In this document: positions 16,597 to 25,573 of the stretch, one piece after another | How the letters are laid out: the number at the start of each line of letters is the position of its first letter | Numbering within the stretch: the first letter of the stretch is position 1 | Source of the DNA: JAPHTQ01 sp050288165 | GTDB lineage: Bacteria; Pseudomonadota; Gammaproteobacteria; Thiohalomonadales; Thiohalomonadaceae | Assembly (NCBI GenBank): GCA_050288165.1 | Contig: JBNKDG010000003.1 | Span: forward strand, 1 to 64,000 | Length of the DNA: 64,000 bases | Reading direction: 5' to 3' | Made by a program: the position numbers and the translations under genes | Notes under the pieces: generated by a model | The model's input: the letters and a program-made list of their open reading frames with translations, nothing else | The model's database searches: none | Told to the model about the DNA's origin: nothing

Positions 16597-19530
16597 GTGA
16601 TCTCAGACAACGCCATAACAAACTGCCCGCTCCTGCTGCCTTTCGACCGCGATCCCCTTGAGGCGCTGGCCGAGTCGTTGCTGCAGGCACATCGCACAAC
16701 ACTTCCCCTACTGGATCAGGTCACCGTCCTGTTGCCGGATAGTGGTGACGCACCCCGTCTGCGCCTGCGGCTACTGCAACAGGCAGAGAAACTGGGACAT
16801 CAGGCACTGCTCGGGCCGCGAATCCTCGGTTGGCATCACTGGCTGGCGGAGCAGACCGTTAGCGAACCAGCGGCCATCAGCGACTACCGCCGCGAACTGA
16901 TCCTGGTGCAGGCTCTGCGCAAACACAGCCAGCTCTTCGGTAATGCCAACCACTGGGCCCTGGCCGATAGCCTGCTGCAACTGTTCGACGAACTGACCCT
17001 GAATCGCATCGGCCTGCCACAGAACATCGATGAATTTCACCGCCGCATCGCCGGCGCCTACGGCCTTCCCCCCTACACCCTCCACGCCATGGAGCGGGAG
17101 ACGCAACTGGTACACACCCTGTGGCAGGCCTGGCACCAGGAGTTGAAGCAGCGCAATCTGCTCGATCGCAACGCCCGTTACCTGCTGCAACTCGCCGCCA
17201 CGCTGGCGCAGCCTGCCGAAGGCCAGCTCTACCTGCTTGCCCCTGCGGTCACCTGTACCGCCGAACGTGAATGGCTGGCAGGCATGGCGGCAAAATCCGA
17301 GGTTCATATACTGTTGCACGGCCACGTCACAGCAGGCACCACACCCAGCAGCCTGTTCCATCCCGAGACGCCGTTACGTCAGATCATGGCGGCAATGGGA
17401 AAAACGCAAATGGGCTGCAACGGCAACAGCGGCTACAGCCGCATGCTCGATCAGGTATTCGCGGCAACGGCGGATATGCCGCTACGCCAGCGAGCCGAGG
17501 CATCTGCGGCATCGACTCCCGACTCCCCGCTGGATCATCGCCTGGCCGTTTTCGCCGCCCAGGGAGACGAAGAAGAGGCACGCGCCGTCGAACTTCAGGT
17601 TCGTCGCTGGCTGCTCGAAGGCAAGAGACGCATCGGCATCGTCAGTGAAAACCGCCGCCTCGCGCGCCGGGTACGCGCCCTGCTCGAACGCGCCAACATC
17701 ACTGTCGAAGACACCGCAGGTTGGGCCCTCTCCACCACCAGTGCCGCCGCCGTACTGGAGCGCTGGCTGCAATGCATCGAAGAGGACTTCCCCCATCAGG
17801 CGATGCTCGACCTGCTTAAGTCCCCCTTCTTCTGCCCAGCTGAAGAACGCGACGATCATTTAAGCAATGTCTACATGCTGGAGCGGGACATCGTGCTGCA
17901 TGAAAACATTGGCAGCGGAATCAAACGTTACCGCCAATCGCTTAAATACCGTCAGCACCGTCTGCCGCCCGATCTGGCCGCCCGACTTAACCCGGTGGAT
18001 CAGCTGCTGCAACAGTTACAGCAAGCGGCACAACCTATGCACCAACATACTCAGTCACGTCCCTCGGATGCAGCGGAGATGCTGCATCTGCTGTTGCAGA
18101 GCATGACAACCCTCGGACTGACGACTCGCCTAAATGAAGACCCGGCGGGCATGCGCTTGCTTGAGGAACTACAAAAGATGGCCCAGGCCGCATCGGGTGA
18201 GCGGCATAGCATGAGCTGGCTAGAATTCCGCAGCTGGCTGGGACGTACCCTGGAACGCTACGACTTTAAACCGACGACACCCACTCAACCGGTCATCCTC
18301 ATGGAACTGGGCAACAGTTCGCTCAGCCATTTCGATGCCTTGATCATCGCCTCAGCGGAACGTGAACAGTTACCGGGCGCAGCAGCAGGCAGTCCCTTCT
18401 TCAACGACACAGTCAGGCGTGAACTGGGACTCCCCACCGCCGACGAGCGCCTGGCAGACAAGTTCTACCACTTCCGCCGCCTGCTGGAAGCCGCACCGAC
18501 ACTCCTCATCACCCACTGCGTGCAGCGGCTGGGTGAAGAAGTTCTGCCCAGTCCCTGGCTGGAACTGCTACTGGCCTTCAACCAATTGGCCTATGGGCGC
18601 GAAATCGACGACCTGCAACTGAAGCAACTCCTCGCCGCGGATGACACACTGGTGATCAGGCCCGGGCCGCTGCCCGAACCGAGCGAGATGCCGCGGCCGA
18701 AACTCGATCCGTCGCTGCTACCTAAGCGCTACTCGGCCAGTGCCTACCAGCAACTGATGGAGTGCCCCTACCAGTTCTTTGCCGCACGGGCTCTTGGGCT
18801 GGCACCACCGGACGCGATACGCGAGGCACTGGAAAAATCCGATTACGGCGAACGGGTACACCGCTGCCTGCAGGCGTTTCACGGTGGCATCGACAAACTC
18901 CCCGGCCCATTCAGTGGCGCATGGGAAGCAAAGAGGCGCGAAGAGGCGATCGCTCTCCTGATACAGATCAGCGACGCGGTATTCGCCCGGGATCTGGAAG
19001 ATAATTTCCTGCACCGCGGCTGGCTGCAGCGCTGGAAACAGCATATCCCCGACTACATCGACTGGCAGATGGCGCGAGCTGAATCGTGGCAGGTCGTTGC
19101 CGTCGAACAGCAACTATCTCAGGAGCGCACCCTGCCAGGAGGCGTTCTGCATGGTCGCCTGGACCGAGTCGACAGCAATGGTGAAGCACTGGCGATCATC
19201 GACTACAAAACCGGCGGTTACGCCAAAGCAGAAAAGGTCAGTAGTGGCGAAGCGGTGCAGCTTCCCTTTTACGCGCTATTAGCCGCTGAGAACGAACTGC
19301 CGGTAGAGCGAGTGGAGTATCTGGCACTGGATGAGGACAAGGTAAACGCTCGCACTCTGCTGGAAGGTGAAGAACTGCTAACCCTGTCGCAACAGGTCGG
19401 CGAAAGGCTGGTGCAACTGCAGCAGCAGATGCTCGATGGTACAGAGCTCCCCGCCTGGGGAACCGAGGAGAGTTGTGGCTACTGCCGCTTTGCCGGGGTG
19501 TGTCGCAGGATTGACTGGCTGGAAAAGTAA
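16597..19530 (+). CDS. AddB-like PD-(D/E)XK nuclease, DNA repair
   Basis: 977-residue partner of the helicase-nuclease encoded downstream, of the AddB-like family seen in many non-enteric proteobacteria. The N-terminal half is an inactivated helicase-like fold without a Walker A. The C-terminal third is the nuclease: ASAYQQLMECPYQFFAARAL, then DRVDSNGEALAIIDYKTGG with the catalytic Asp and Lys. The end carries CGYCRFAGVC. With the earlier Cys in MECPY this makes the four-cysteine iron-sulfur staple of AddB nucleases. It starts with GTG. The role in resecting double-strand breaks is inferred from the family. A perfect hairpin follows the stop codon. Confidence 0.85.
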   Translation: MISDNAITNCPLLLPFDRDPLEALAESLLQAHRTTLPLLDQVTVLLPDSGDAPRLRLRLLQQAEKLGHQALLGPRILGWHHWLAEQTVSEPAAISDYRRELILVQALRKHSQLFGNANHWALADSLLQLFDELTLNRIGLPQNIDEFHRRIAGAYGLPPYTLHAMERETQLVHTLWQAWHQELKQRNLLDRNARYLLQLAATLAQPAEGQLYLLAPAVTCTAEREWLAGMAAKSEVHILLHGHVTAGTTPSSLFHPETPLRQIMAAMGKTQMGCNGNSGYSRMLDQVFAATADMPLRQRAEASAASTPDSPLDHRLAVFAAQGDEEEARAVELQVRRWLLEGKRRIGIVSENRRLARRVRALLERANITVEDTAGWALSTTSAAAVLERWLQCIEEDFPHQAMLDLLKSPFFCPAEERDDHLSNVYMLERDIVLHENIGSGIKRYRQSLKYRQHRLPPDLAARLNPVDQLLQQLQQAAQPMHQHTQSRPSDAAEMLHLLLQSMTTLGLTTRLNEDPAGMRLLEELQKMAQAASGERHSMSWLEFRSWLGRTLERYDFKPTTPTQPVILMELGNSSLSHFDALIIASAEREQLPGAAAGSPFFNDTVRRELGLPTADERLADKFYHFRRLLEAAPTLLITHCVQRLGEEVLPSPWLELLLAFNQLAYGREIDDLQLKQLLAADDTLVIRPGPLPEPSEMPRPKLDPSLLPKRYSASAYQQLMECPYQFFAARALGLAPPDAIREALEKSDYGERVHRCLQAFHGGIDKLPGPFSGAWEAKRREEAIALLIQISDAVFARDLEDNFLHRGWLQRWKQHIPDYIDWQMARAESWQVVAVEQQLSQERTLPGGVLHGRLDRVDSNGEALAIIDYKTGGYAKAEKVSSGEAVQLPFYALLAAENELPVERVEYLALDEDKVNARTLLEGEELLTLSQQVGERLVQLQQQMLDGTELPAWGTEESCGYCRFAGVCRRIDWLEK

Positions 19531-19958
19531 AAGGGCGGTCGGTTTTCACCGACCGCCCTGAGGTATTAGTCCATTTGGGCATCCCTGCCTAGGGCCTTCT
19601 TCCTGAATACCCTGTCCTTGAAGGAAATCCTCTGTCCGAAACTTGTTAGTTCCCTAAGCCTCCATGCTTGCCGCATCCTGCGGCTAGCGCGACATCCGTG
19701 CAAACGTTCCCTGTTCTTGCGCTAAAGACTACTACTTCCGGGTTAATTAACAACCGACCTACAACGAGGATTACAGAGATCGGACCATTCCACAAAAAAC
19801 GTAAATCCATTAAATAACATATGGTTAGATAGATTGCATGTGCGCACAGCGGCTCATTCGAGGACATGTTTTAACTAATATGTCCTACACGAGAATAGGA
19901 AATATCCTACAAGTCACCCGCTGTTTACCACGCCGTATCGCGCCAGTATCCTCTCTAT
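19531..19958. other. 428-bp gap between the AddB-like and AddA-like genes
   Basis: No supported gene. It contains a hairpin right after the stop (19532-19559), an inverted repeat AGGACAT/ATGTCCT (19861-19867 and 19880-19886) and a small palindrome TAGGA/TCCTA (19896-19909). The second half is clearly more AT-rich than its neighbours. A separate promoter for the AddA-like gene, and possibly an operator, is likely; no consensus promoter is clear. Confidence 0.5.
19532..19559. terminator. 12-bp perfect hairpin after the AddB-like gene
   Basis: AGGGCGGTCGGT (19532-19543) pairs with ACCGACCGCCCT (19548-19559) around a TTTC loop, two bases after the stop codon. It lacks a T-run on the plus strand, so it may block 3' decay or pause polymerase rather than be a standard intrinsic terminator. 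Confidence 0.5.
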
Positions 19959-22900
19959 ATGACCCACCTCCACTCCCCAAGTCACCCACAGCTCAATGCT
20001 ACCGTGATGGCGTCCGCCGGTACCGGCAAAACCTACATGCTGGTCAATCGGCTGCTACGCCTGCTACTAGCTGGCGCCAGGCCCGATGCGATACTTGCCA
20101 TCACCTTCACCCGCAAGGCGGCAGCGGAGATGCAGAGCCGCCTGGGGGAACGGCTCTACGCCATGGCCGCCGCCGATGACGCAGGACTATCGGCCCAACT
20201 GAATGAACTGGGAGTAAACCCGGAGCCAACCATACTGCAACAGGCACGCAGCCTGTTCGAGACGCTGCGCCGGGAACGGCGGACCATCCGCACCACCACC
20301 TTCCACGCCTTCTGCCAGGAGATCCTGCTGCGCTTCCCGCTTGAAGCGGACATCCCGCCGGGCTTCAGCCTGCTCGACGGCAGCGCGGAAATTATGCGCT
20401 CTGCAACAGACAGCCTGCTCGATGAAGCCAGCCAGGAGCCCGACGGCGAGACCGCCACCGCTCTGCAACAACTGCTCGACTACTGTGGCAGCCTGGATGG
20501 AGTGCAACGTGCGCTAACCAGCTTCATCGCCCACCGTGGCGACTGGTGGGCCTACACCGAGGCAAGCGAATCCCCCATCACCTTCGCCCAGCAACAACTG
20601 GCCGAGCAACTCAGGATCAAGGATGGTGAGAAGCCGCTGGAAAGCTTTTTCACCGCTGCAAGGCTTGCACGACTCGCTGAATTCACGGAATTGCTGCTCA
20701 AGCATCCCGGGGTACAGAACAACGCCGCCGTAGAGTCACTCGCCACAGCCAGAGACCCGAGCGCGGAGATCGACACTCGCTTCGAGGCCTGTCGCCGGGT
20801 CTTTTTGACCGCGGACAATCAGCCACGCAAGCGCAAGCCGAGTGCGGCGCAGGCAAAAAAGATGGGAACAGCAGGTGAAGAGCGTTTTCTACAACTACAC
20901 ACCGAACTGGCGCAGGAAGTCCTGGAGACACTGGATCAACTATTGGCAGATGCCGCCTGGCATGCCTGCTGTGCCTGGTATCTGGCAGGCAGTCGTTTGC
21001 TTGACCATTACCAACGCCTCAAGCAGGAGCAACGACTGCTCGACTTTACCGACCTGGAGTGGTCTGCCTATCGCCTGCTGAACCGTTCCGATAATGCCCA
21101 ATGGGTGCAGTACAAACTCGACCAGCGTATCGATCACCTGCTGGTCGACGAGTTCCAGGACACCAACCCGACCCAATGGCGCCTGTTGCTTCCCCTGCTC
21201 GAGGAGCTGGCCGCGGGAGAGCGCGACAAACTGCGCAGCGTCTTTCTCGTCGGCGATGCCAAGCAATCGATCTACCGTTTCCGTCGTGCTGAACCTAGGC
21301 TGTTCCAAACCGCCCACGAATGGCTCACAGAACACCTCGCGGCACAGACCTTCCCGTTGCACATTTCCTGGCGCTCGTCGAAGGCGATCATGCAGTGCGT
21401 CAACCGGGTATTCGGTAGCGATGGACCGCTGACAGGGATGCTGAGCGGCTTCACCGATCACGATACCAATTATCCCGATCTGTGGGGCGAGGTAACCATG
21501 CTGCCACTCATCGAACGAGCGGAAGAAGAGGAAGTAACGCCCTCGCTCGAATTGCGTAATCCGTTACTGCAACCTCGGGAGGAGCAGAGTAATCCCCAAT
21601 ACCAACTGGAAGGGGAACAGATCGCCCGGGAGATTCAGCGTTTAATCACGGCAAAAACGGTCATTACCCAGGCCGGTACGGAGCGTGCGCTGGGCTACGG
21701 CGACATCATGATCCTGGTGCGCAAGCGTACCCATACCGGCTACTACGAACAGGCGTTACGCCGCGCCGGTATCCCCTACCTCGGTGCCGAGCGCGGCACG
21801 CTGCTGCAAAGCGGTGAAGTCAGCGACATGGTCGCCCTGCTCGAAGTTCTGCTGACACCCGACAACAACCTCGCATTGGCCACTGTGCTGCGCAGCCCCC
21901 TGTTTTCCTGCAGCAATGAAGCGCTGATGCAGTTGGCGAAATTCGATCGGGGAAGCTGGTACCAAAGATTGCTGGCCATGATGGCAGAGAGTGGACAGGA
22001 CGAAGCACTGGCGCACGCCGCAACCATGTTGCCACAGTGGCATCGGCTCGCCGGACAGATACCGATCCACGACCTGTTGGATCGCATCTATTGCGAAGGG
22101 AATCTGCTGAACCGTTACCGTGCCACCTACCCGCCGCATCTGGGCGATCGGGTTGTGGCCAACCTCAACCGATTTCTGGAACTGGCTCTGGAGATCGACA
22201 GCGGTCGCTATCCCAGTCTGGGACATTTCCTCTCCCGCCTCAGCGAGATCCGTGAGAGCAGCGAGGAGGCACCCGATCAGGCTCCCGGAAGCCAGGAGAG
22301 CGACAGGGTACAACTGCTCACCATTCACGCCGCCAAGGGGCTCGAGGCGCCGGTCGTTTTTCTCGCCGACAGCGCACAGGGGGAATCCGCGGCAAAACCC
22401 TTTCACACCTTACTCGAATGGCCCGCTGAGGCCGCACGACCACAGAGTTTTCTGTTACTCGGCAAAAAGGAGCAGCAACCGGAAGCGATCCGTCTGCGCC
22501 TGGAACAGGAGCGTCTGGAACAGCAGCGTGAAACGGCCAACCTGCTCTACGTCGCCCTCACCCGTGCACGGCAACTGCTCTTTATCAGCGGTGTGCGATC
22601 AGCAACAAAAGATGAAAACGGTTGGTACTTCGCCATACGCAAGGCACTGGACCCGAATGAAGCAACTAATGCGGAAGAGTCGGTGACGTTATCTCATGGT
22701 GCGATGCCCGAGCTTGATACGTTCGCTGATACCTCCGGTAAGAAAGAGAAGATCACTGTCGACCCACGACTTTCACAACCGCTGAATATCGTGGGTGAAA
22801 TGCACGAGATCGCACCCAGCTATCAGGCTCATGACAACCAGATAACCGTCGGCGACGAGGATGGCCGTCTACGCGGACAGCTTGTGCATCGCCTGTTGCA

Positions 22901-23366
22901 GTTGCTGAGCGAAACCGATGCGACGCAGTGGCCGCAGATCGTGGCTGGTGTAACGACAGAATTTGATCTGGACAGCGACGATCCCCTGTTACAGCAATGC
23001 TATAAAGAGTGCCAATCGCTGATGAGTGATGCCGCACTGGCATCGATTTTCCAGCCTGCTGAAGGGATTCATCCCTACAACGAAGTCCCGCTGATCTATC
23101 GCCGTAACGGTAAAACGGTACATGGCATCATCGATCGCATGCTGGTCGGTGAAGAAGTCTGGATCGTTGACTACAAAAGCCATCGCCATGCCAGCGAGAG
23201 CAATTGCGGTGAACTGGCGGGAAGCTATCGACAGCAGTTGGCCTACTATGCCGATGGTGTGGGGAAAATCTGGAAGGAAAAACCGATTCGCTGTTTTCTG
23301 CTGTTTACCGCGCCCGGTCTGTTGAAAGAAGTCATGCTCGACCCCGTCGGGGCCGAGCGACTTTGA
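19959..23366 (+). CDS. AddA-like UvrD-family helicase/exonuclease, DNA repair
   Basis: 1,135-residue superfamily 1A helicase with a C-terminal RecB-type nuclease. Visible motifs in order: Walker A (ASAGTGKTYMLVNRLL), motif Ia (ITFTRKAAAEM), motif II (LLVDEFQDTNP), motif III (VGDAKQSIYRFR), motif V (LLTIHAAKGLEAPVVF) and motif VI (NLLYVALTRARQLLF). The nuclease motif VHGIIDRMLVGEEVWIVDYK with catalytic Asp and Lys follows near residue 1060. It works with the AddB-like protein encoded upstream to process double-strand breaks; this is family knowledge. The start is the ATG at 19959 and no strong ribosome-binding site is visible. It ends 7 bases from the convergent dsbC stop, with no terminator between them. 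Confidence 0.9.
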   Translation: MTHLHSPSHPQLNATVMASAGTGKTYMLVNRLLRLLLAGARPDAILAITFTRKAAAEMQSRLGERLYAMAAADDAGLSAQLNELGVNPEPTILQQARSLFETLRRERRTIRTTTFHAFCQEILLRFPLEADIPPGFSLLDGSAEIMRSATDSLLDEASQEPDGETATALQQLLDYCGSLDGVQRALTSFIAHRGDWWAYTEASESPITFAQQQLAEQLRIKDGEKPLESFFTAARLARLAEFTELLLKHPGVQNNAAVESLATARDPSAEIDTRFEACRRVFLTADNQPRKRKPSAAQAKKMGTAGEERFLQLHTELAQEVLETLDQLLADAAWHACCAWYLAGSRLLDHYQRLKQEQRLLDFTDLEWSAYRLLNRSDNAQWVQYKLDQRIDHLLVDEFQDTNPTQWRLLLPLLEELAAGERDKLRSVFLVGDAKQSIYRFRRAEPRLFQTAHEWLTEHLAAQTFPLHISWRSSKAIMQCVNRVFGSDGPLTGMLSGFTDHDTNYPDLWGEVTMLPLIERAEEEEVTPSLELRNPLLQPREEQSNPQYQLEGEQIAREIQRLITAKTVITQAGTERALGYGDIMILVRKRTHTGYYEQALRRAGIPYLGAERGTLLQSGEVSDMVALLEVLLTPDNNLALATVLRSPLFSCSNEALMQLAKFDRGSWYQRLLAMMAESGQDEALAHAATMLPQWHRLAGQIPIHDLLDRIYCEGNLLNRYRATYPPHLGDRVVANLNRFLELALEIDSGRYPSLGHFLSRLSEIRESSEEAPDQAPGSQESDRVQLLTIHAAKGLEAPVVFLADSAQGESAAKPFHTLLEWPAEAARPQSFLLLGKKEQQPEAIRLRLEQERLEQQRETANLLYVALTRARQLLFISGVRSATKDENGWYFAIRKALDPNEATNAEESVTLSHGAMPELDTFADTSGKKEKITVDPRLSQPLNIVGEMHEIAPSYQAHDNQITVGDEDGRLRGQLVHRLLQLLSETDATQWPQIVAGVTTEFDLDSDDPLLQQCYKECQSLMSDAALASIFQPAEGIHPYNEVPLIYRRNGKTVHGIIDRMLVGEEVWIVDYKSHRHASESNCGELAGSYRQQLAYYADGVGKIWKEKPIRCFLLFTAPGLLKEVMLDPVGAERL

Positions 23367-23373
23367 TGAAAAC

Positions 23374-24096
23374 TTACGGCTTACCTTTATTGTCTAGCAA
23401 CGCCAACAGGCGATCCGGCGGAGCATAACCGGGCATCAGGTGACCATCTTCAAGCAAAATGGACGGGGTGCTATTAACCCCCAGTTTTTGCCCGAGAACA
23501 TACTCTTCGGCCACCGGCGAGTTATCGCATTTCTTCGGCGTGATCTTGTTATTGTTCTTTGCCTCATCCATCGCCTTGTTGCGATCATCGGCGCACCAGA
23601 CGCTTACCGCCTTGTCATAGGAGGGTGAACCGATGCCGGCGCGAGGATAGGCCATGTAGCGCACGGTGATACCGAGCTTGTTCATCTCCGCCATACCAGA
23701 GTGAAGCTTGCGACAATAGACACAGTCGATGTCGGTAAACACGGTAATGAGGTGCTTCTGTTTGCCCTTGGCCTTGTAGATGATCATCTTCGACTCATCC
23801 ACTTTTTTCAGCATTTCCTCGCGAATACCGCCAAGACGCTTCTCGGTGAGATTATCTTTTGTACTCAGATCGAACATGGAGCCACTGATCAGATAACGGC
23901 CATCGGGGGTAATGTAATAGACATCGGTACCATAGATTACCTCCTTCAATCCATCGATCGGCGCCGCCGAGATTTGATCGGGCGCACGGCCAAAGGTCTT
24001 CTCCAGCTCACCTTTCAGCGCATCGTCACCAGCATATGATGGAGAAACCGCCAGCAGGCCCAGCGAGATGGTCAATAGCAAAGATATGAAATTCAT
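23374..24096 (-). CDS. dsbC: Thiol:disulfide interchange protein DsbC
   Basis: Periplasmic disulfide isomerase, 240 residues. The signal peptide ends at SPSYAGDD. An N-terminal dimerisation domain follows (residues 23-85). The thioredoxin fold has the active site FTDIDCVYCRKLH, so CVYC in place of the usual CGYC. The cis-proline loop is GVNSTPSIL. A second Cys pair (VWCADD, KKCDNS) matches the structural disulfide of DsbC. It lies 119 bases downstream of xerD, a known neighbourhood. The CxxC variant may shift redox potential, but function as DsbC is likely. Confidence 0.93.
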   Translation of the reverse strand: MNFISLLLTISLGLLAVSPSYAGDDALKGELEKTFGRAPDQISAAPIDGLKEVIYGTDVYYITPDGRYLISGSMFDLSTKDNLTEKRLGGIREEMLKKVDESKMIIYKAKGKQKHLITVFTDIDCVYCRKLHSGMAEMNKLGITVRYMAYPRAGIGSPSYDKAVSVWCADDRNKAMDEAKNNNKITPKKCDNSPVAEEYVLGQKLGVNSTPSILLEDGHLMPGYAPPDRLLALLDNKGKP

Positions 24097-24215
24097 GATT
24101 ACCTCAAACGAGATTGACTACAGCAATGACCCGCAAGTCTACCGATAACGGGCCGCGAACAGAAGGTACGGAATAGCATTTTGGATCACTAATCGGCAAT
24201 GAAGTTCCCCCTCGG

Positions 24216-25112
24216 CTAACCGCGGGGATGGTGCTGGGCATGAATACTCTTCAGCCGCTCACGCGCCACATAGGTATAGATTTGGGTGGTAGAGAGGGTG
24301 CTATGGCCCAACAGTAGCTGCACCACCCGCAGGTCGGCGCCATGGTTGAGCAGATGGGTGGCAAAGGCGTGGCGCAGGGTATGTGGCGACAGATGCTTGC
24401 GGATATCTGCCACCAGCGCATAGCGTTTGATCAGCTGCCAGAAGGCCTGACGGGTCATTGCCGTCCTACGGCTGCCAGGGAAGAGCACATCGCTCTGGAT
24501 CGAGCCGAGCAACAGGCCACGGGCCTCGCGCAGGTAGCGCTCCAGCCAGTTGAGCGCCTCCTCTCCCAGTGGTACCAGCCGCTCCTTGTTGCCCTTACCA
24601 ATCACCTTGACCAACCCCTGCTGCAGACTGACCTGCGGCAGAGTCAGCGTGACCAGTTCCGAGACCCGCAGTCCGCTGGCGTAGAGTACCTCCAGCATGG
24701 CGCGATCACGCAGACCGGACGCCTTGCCGATGTCGGGGGCGGCAAGCAGCCGCTCCACCTCCTCTTCGGTCAGGGTCTTGGGCAGGGCACGTCCCAACTT
24801 GGGCGCATCGATACGTGCACTGGGGTCTTCGCTGATCAGCCGCTCGCGCAGCAGATAGCGATAGAAGCGACGGATACTGGAGAGCAGACGAGCGCCGGTA
24901 CGGGGACTGGCCCCCTTTTCCACCCGCATCTGCATATAGCTCAACAGATCGTGACGGGCGGCGGTGCGCAGATCAGACTGCTGCTGCTCCAGCCATTCGG
25001 CCAGCTTTTGTAGATCACCACGGTAGGCGGTGAGGGTATTCTCGCTTAGGCCTCTTTCCAACCAGAGGGCGTCGAGAAAGCGTTCAAGCAGTGCAGTGTC
25101 CGAGTCACTCAT
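24216..25112 (-). CDS. xerD: Site-specific tyrosine recombinase XerD
   Basis: Chromosome-dimer resolving recombinase that acts with XerC at dif, 298 residues from the chosen ATG (MSDSDTALL), the standard XerD length. It has an N-terminal SAM-like domain and a catalytic core with Arg (YASGLRVSELVTL), Lys (VIGKGNKERLVPL), HxxR (LSPHTLRHAFATH), His (LLGHSTLSTTQIY) and the nucleophile Tyr (QIYTYVARERL). Its start overlaps the end of ogt by 8 bases; an alternative ATG lies three codons upstream (25121). It is transcribed with ogt and followed by dsbC. Confidence 0.95.
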   Translation of the reverse strand: MSDSDTALLERFLDALWLERGLSENTLTAYRGDLQKLAEWLEQQQSDLRTAARHDLLSYMQMRVEKGASPRTGARLLSSIRRFYRYLLRERLISEDPSARIDAPKLGRALPKTLTEEEVERLLAAPDIGKASGLRDRAMLEVLYASGLRVSELVTLTLPQVSLQQGLVKVIGKGNKERLVPLGEEALNWLERYLREARGLLLGSIQSDVLFPGSRRTAMTRQAFWQLIKRYALVADIRKHLSPHTLRHAFATHLLNHGADLRVVQLLLGHSTLSTTQIYTYVARERLKSIHAQHHPRG

Positions 25113-25557
25113 GACCTTCATGCTGCAACAACCACTGCTTAATCGCCAGCGCAGAACCGTCGGTTCTGCCCATAAACCCGCCCGGGCCATCCTTCGCTAC
25201 CACCCGGTGACACGGCACCAGTAACGGCAGAGGATTACGTCGACAGGCTCCCGCCACCGCGCGTGGTGAGCTGCGCAGCGATTTCGCCAGCTCGCCGTAG
25301 CTGCGCGTATTACCAGGAGGAATACGGATCAGTTCCCGCCAAACCCGCTGCTGGAATGGTGTACCTGAACCGACCTCAATAGCGGCACCGGGGATATCAC
25401 GTTGTTGGAAGTAGTCCTGCAACAGACGCACCGTAGTTTGCGCGGCGTCTTCAACAAATGGGGAATGATGACGAAACAGAAAATCGATCTCCAGCAGACG
25501 CCCATGCTCCACACAGATACCGATGGAAGGCACACCAGGGATCGGTGAATCGATCAC
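25105..25557 (-). CDS. ogt: Methylated-DNA--protein-cysteine S-methyltransferase
   Basis: Suicide DNA repair protein that removes O6-alkyl groups from guanine. It has 150 residues. The acceptor cysteine is in PLLVPCHRVVAKDGPGG, and the DNA-binding segment is GNTRSYGELAKSL with SPRAVAGACRRNP. This is the usual Ogt/MGMT C-terminal domain with a short N-terminal part. It overlaps xerD by 8 bases and lies 16 bases after the TPR gene, so these three genes form one transcription unit. The ogt-versus-ada naming rests on the absence of an Ada regulatory domain. Confidence 0.92.
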   Translation of the reverse strand: MIDSPIPGVPSIGICVEHGRLLEIDFLFRHHSPFVEDAAQTTVRLLQDYFQQRDIPGAAIEVGSGTPFQQRVWRELIRIPPGNTRSYGELAKSLRSSPRAVAGACRRNPLPLLVPCHRVVAKDGPGGFMGRTDGSALAIKQWLLQHEGHE

Positions 25558-25573
25558 CGCCTGATAGGTTTTT

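Noticed and set aside
19838..20179. 113-codon frame starting in the spacer before the AddA-like gene
   Set aside because: It overlaps the helicase P-loop codons in another phase and has no recognisable product.
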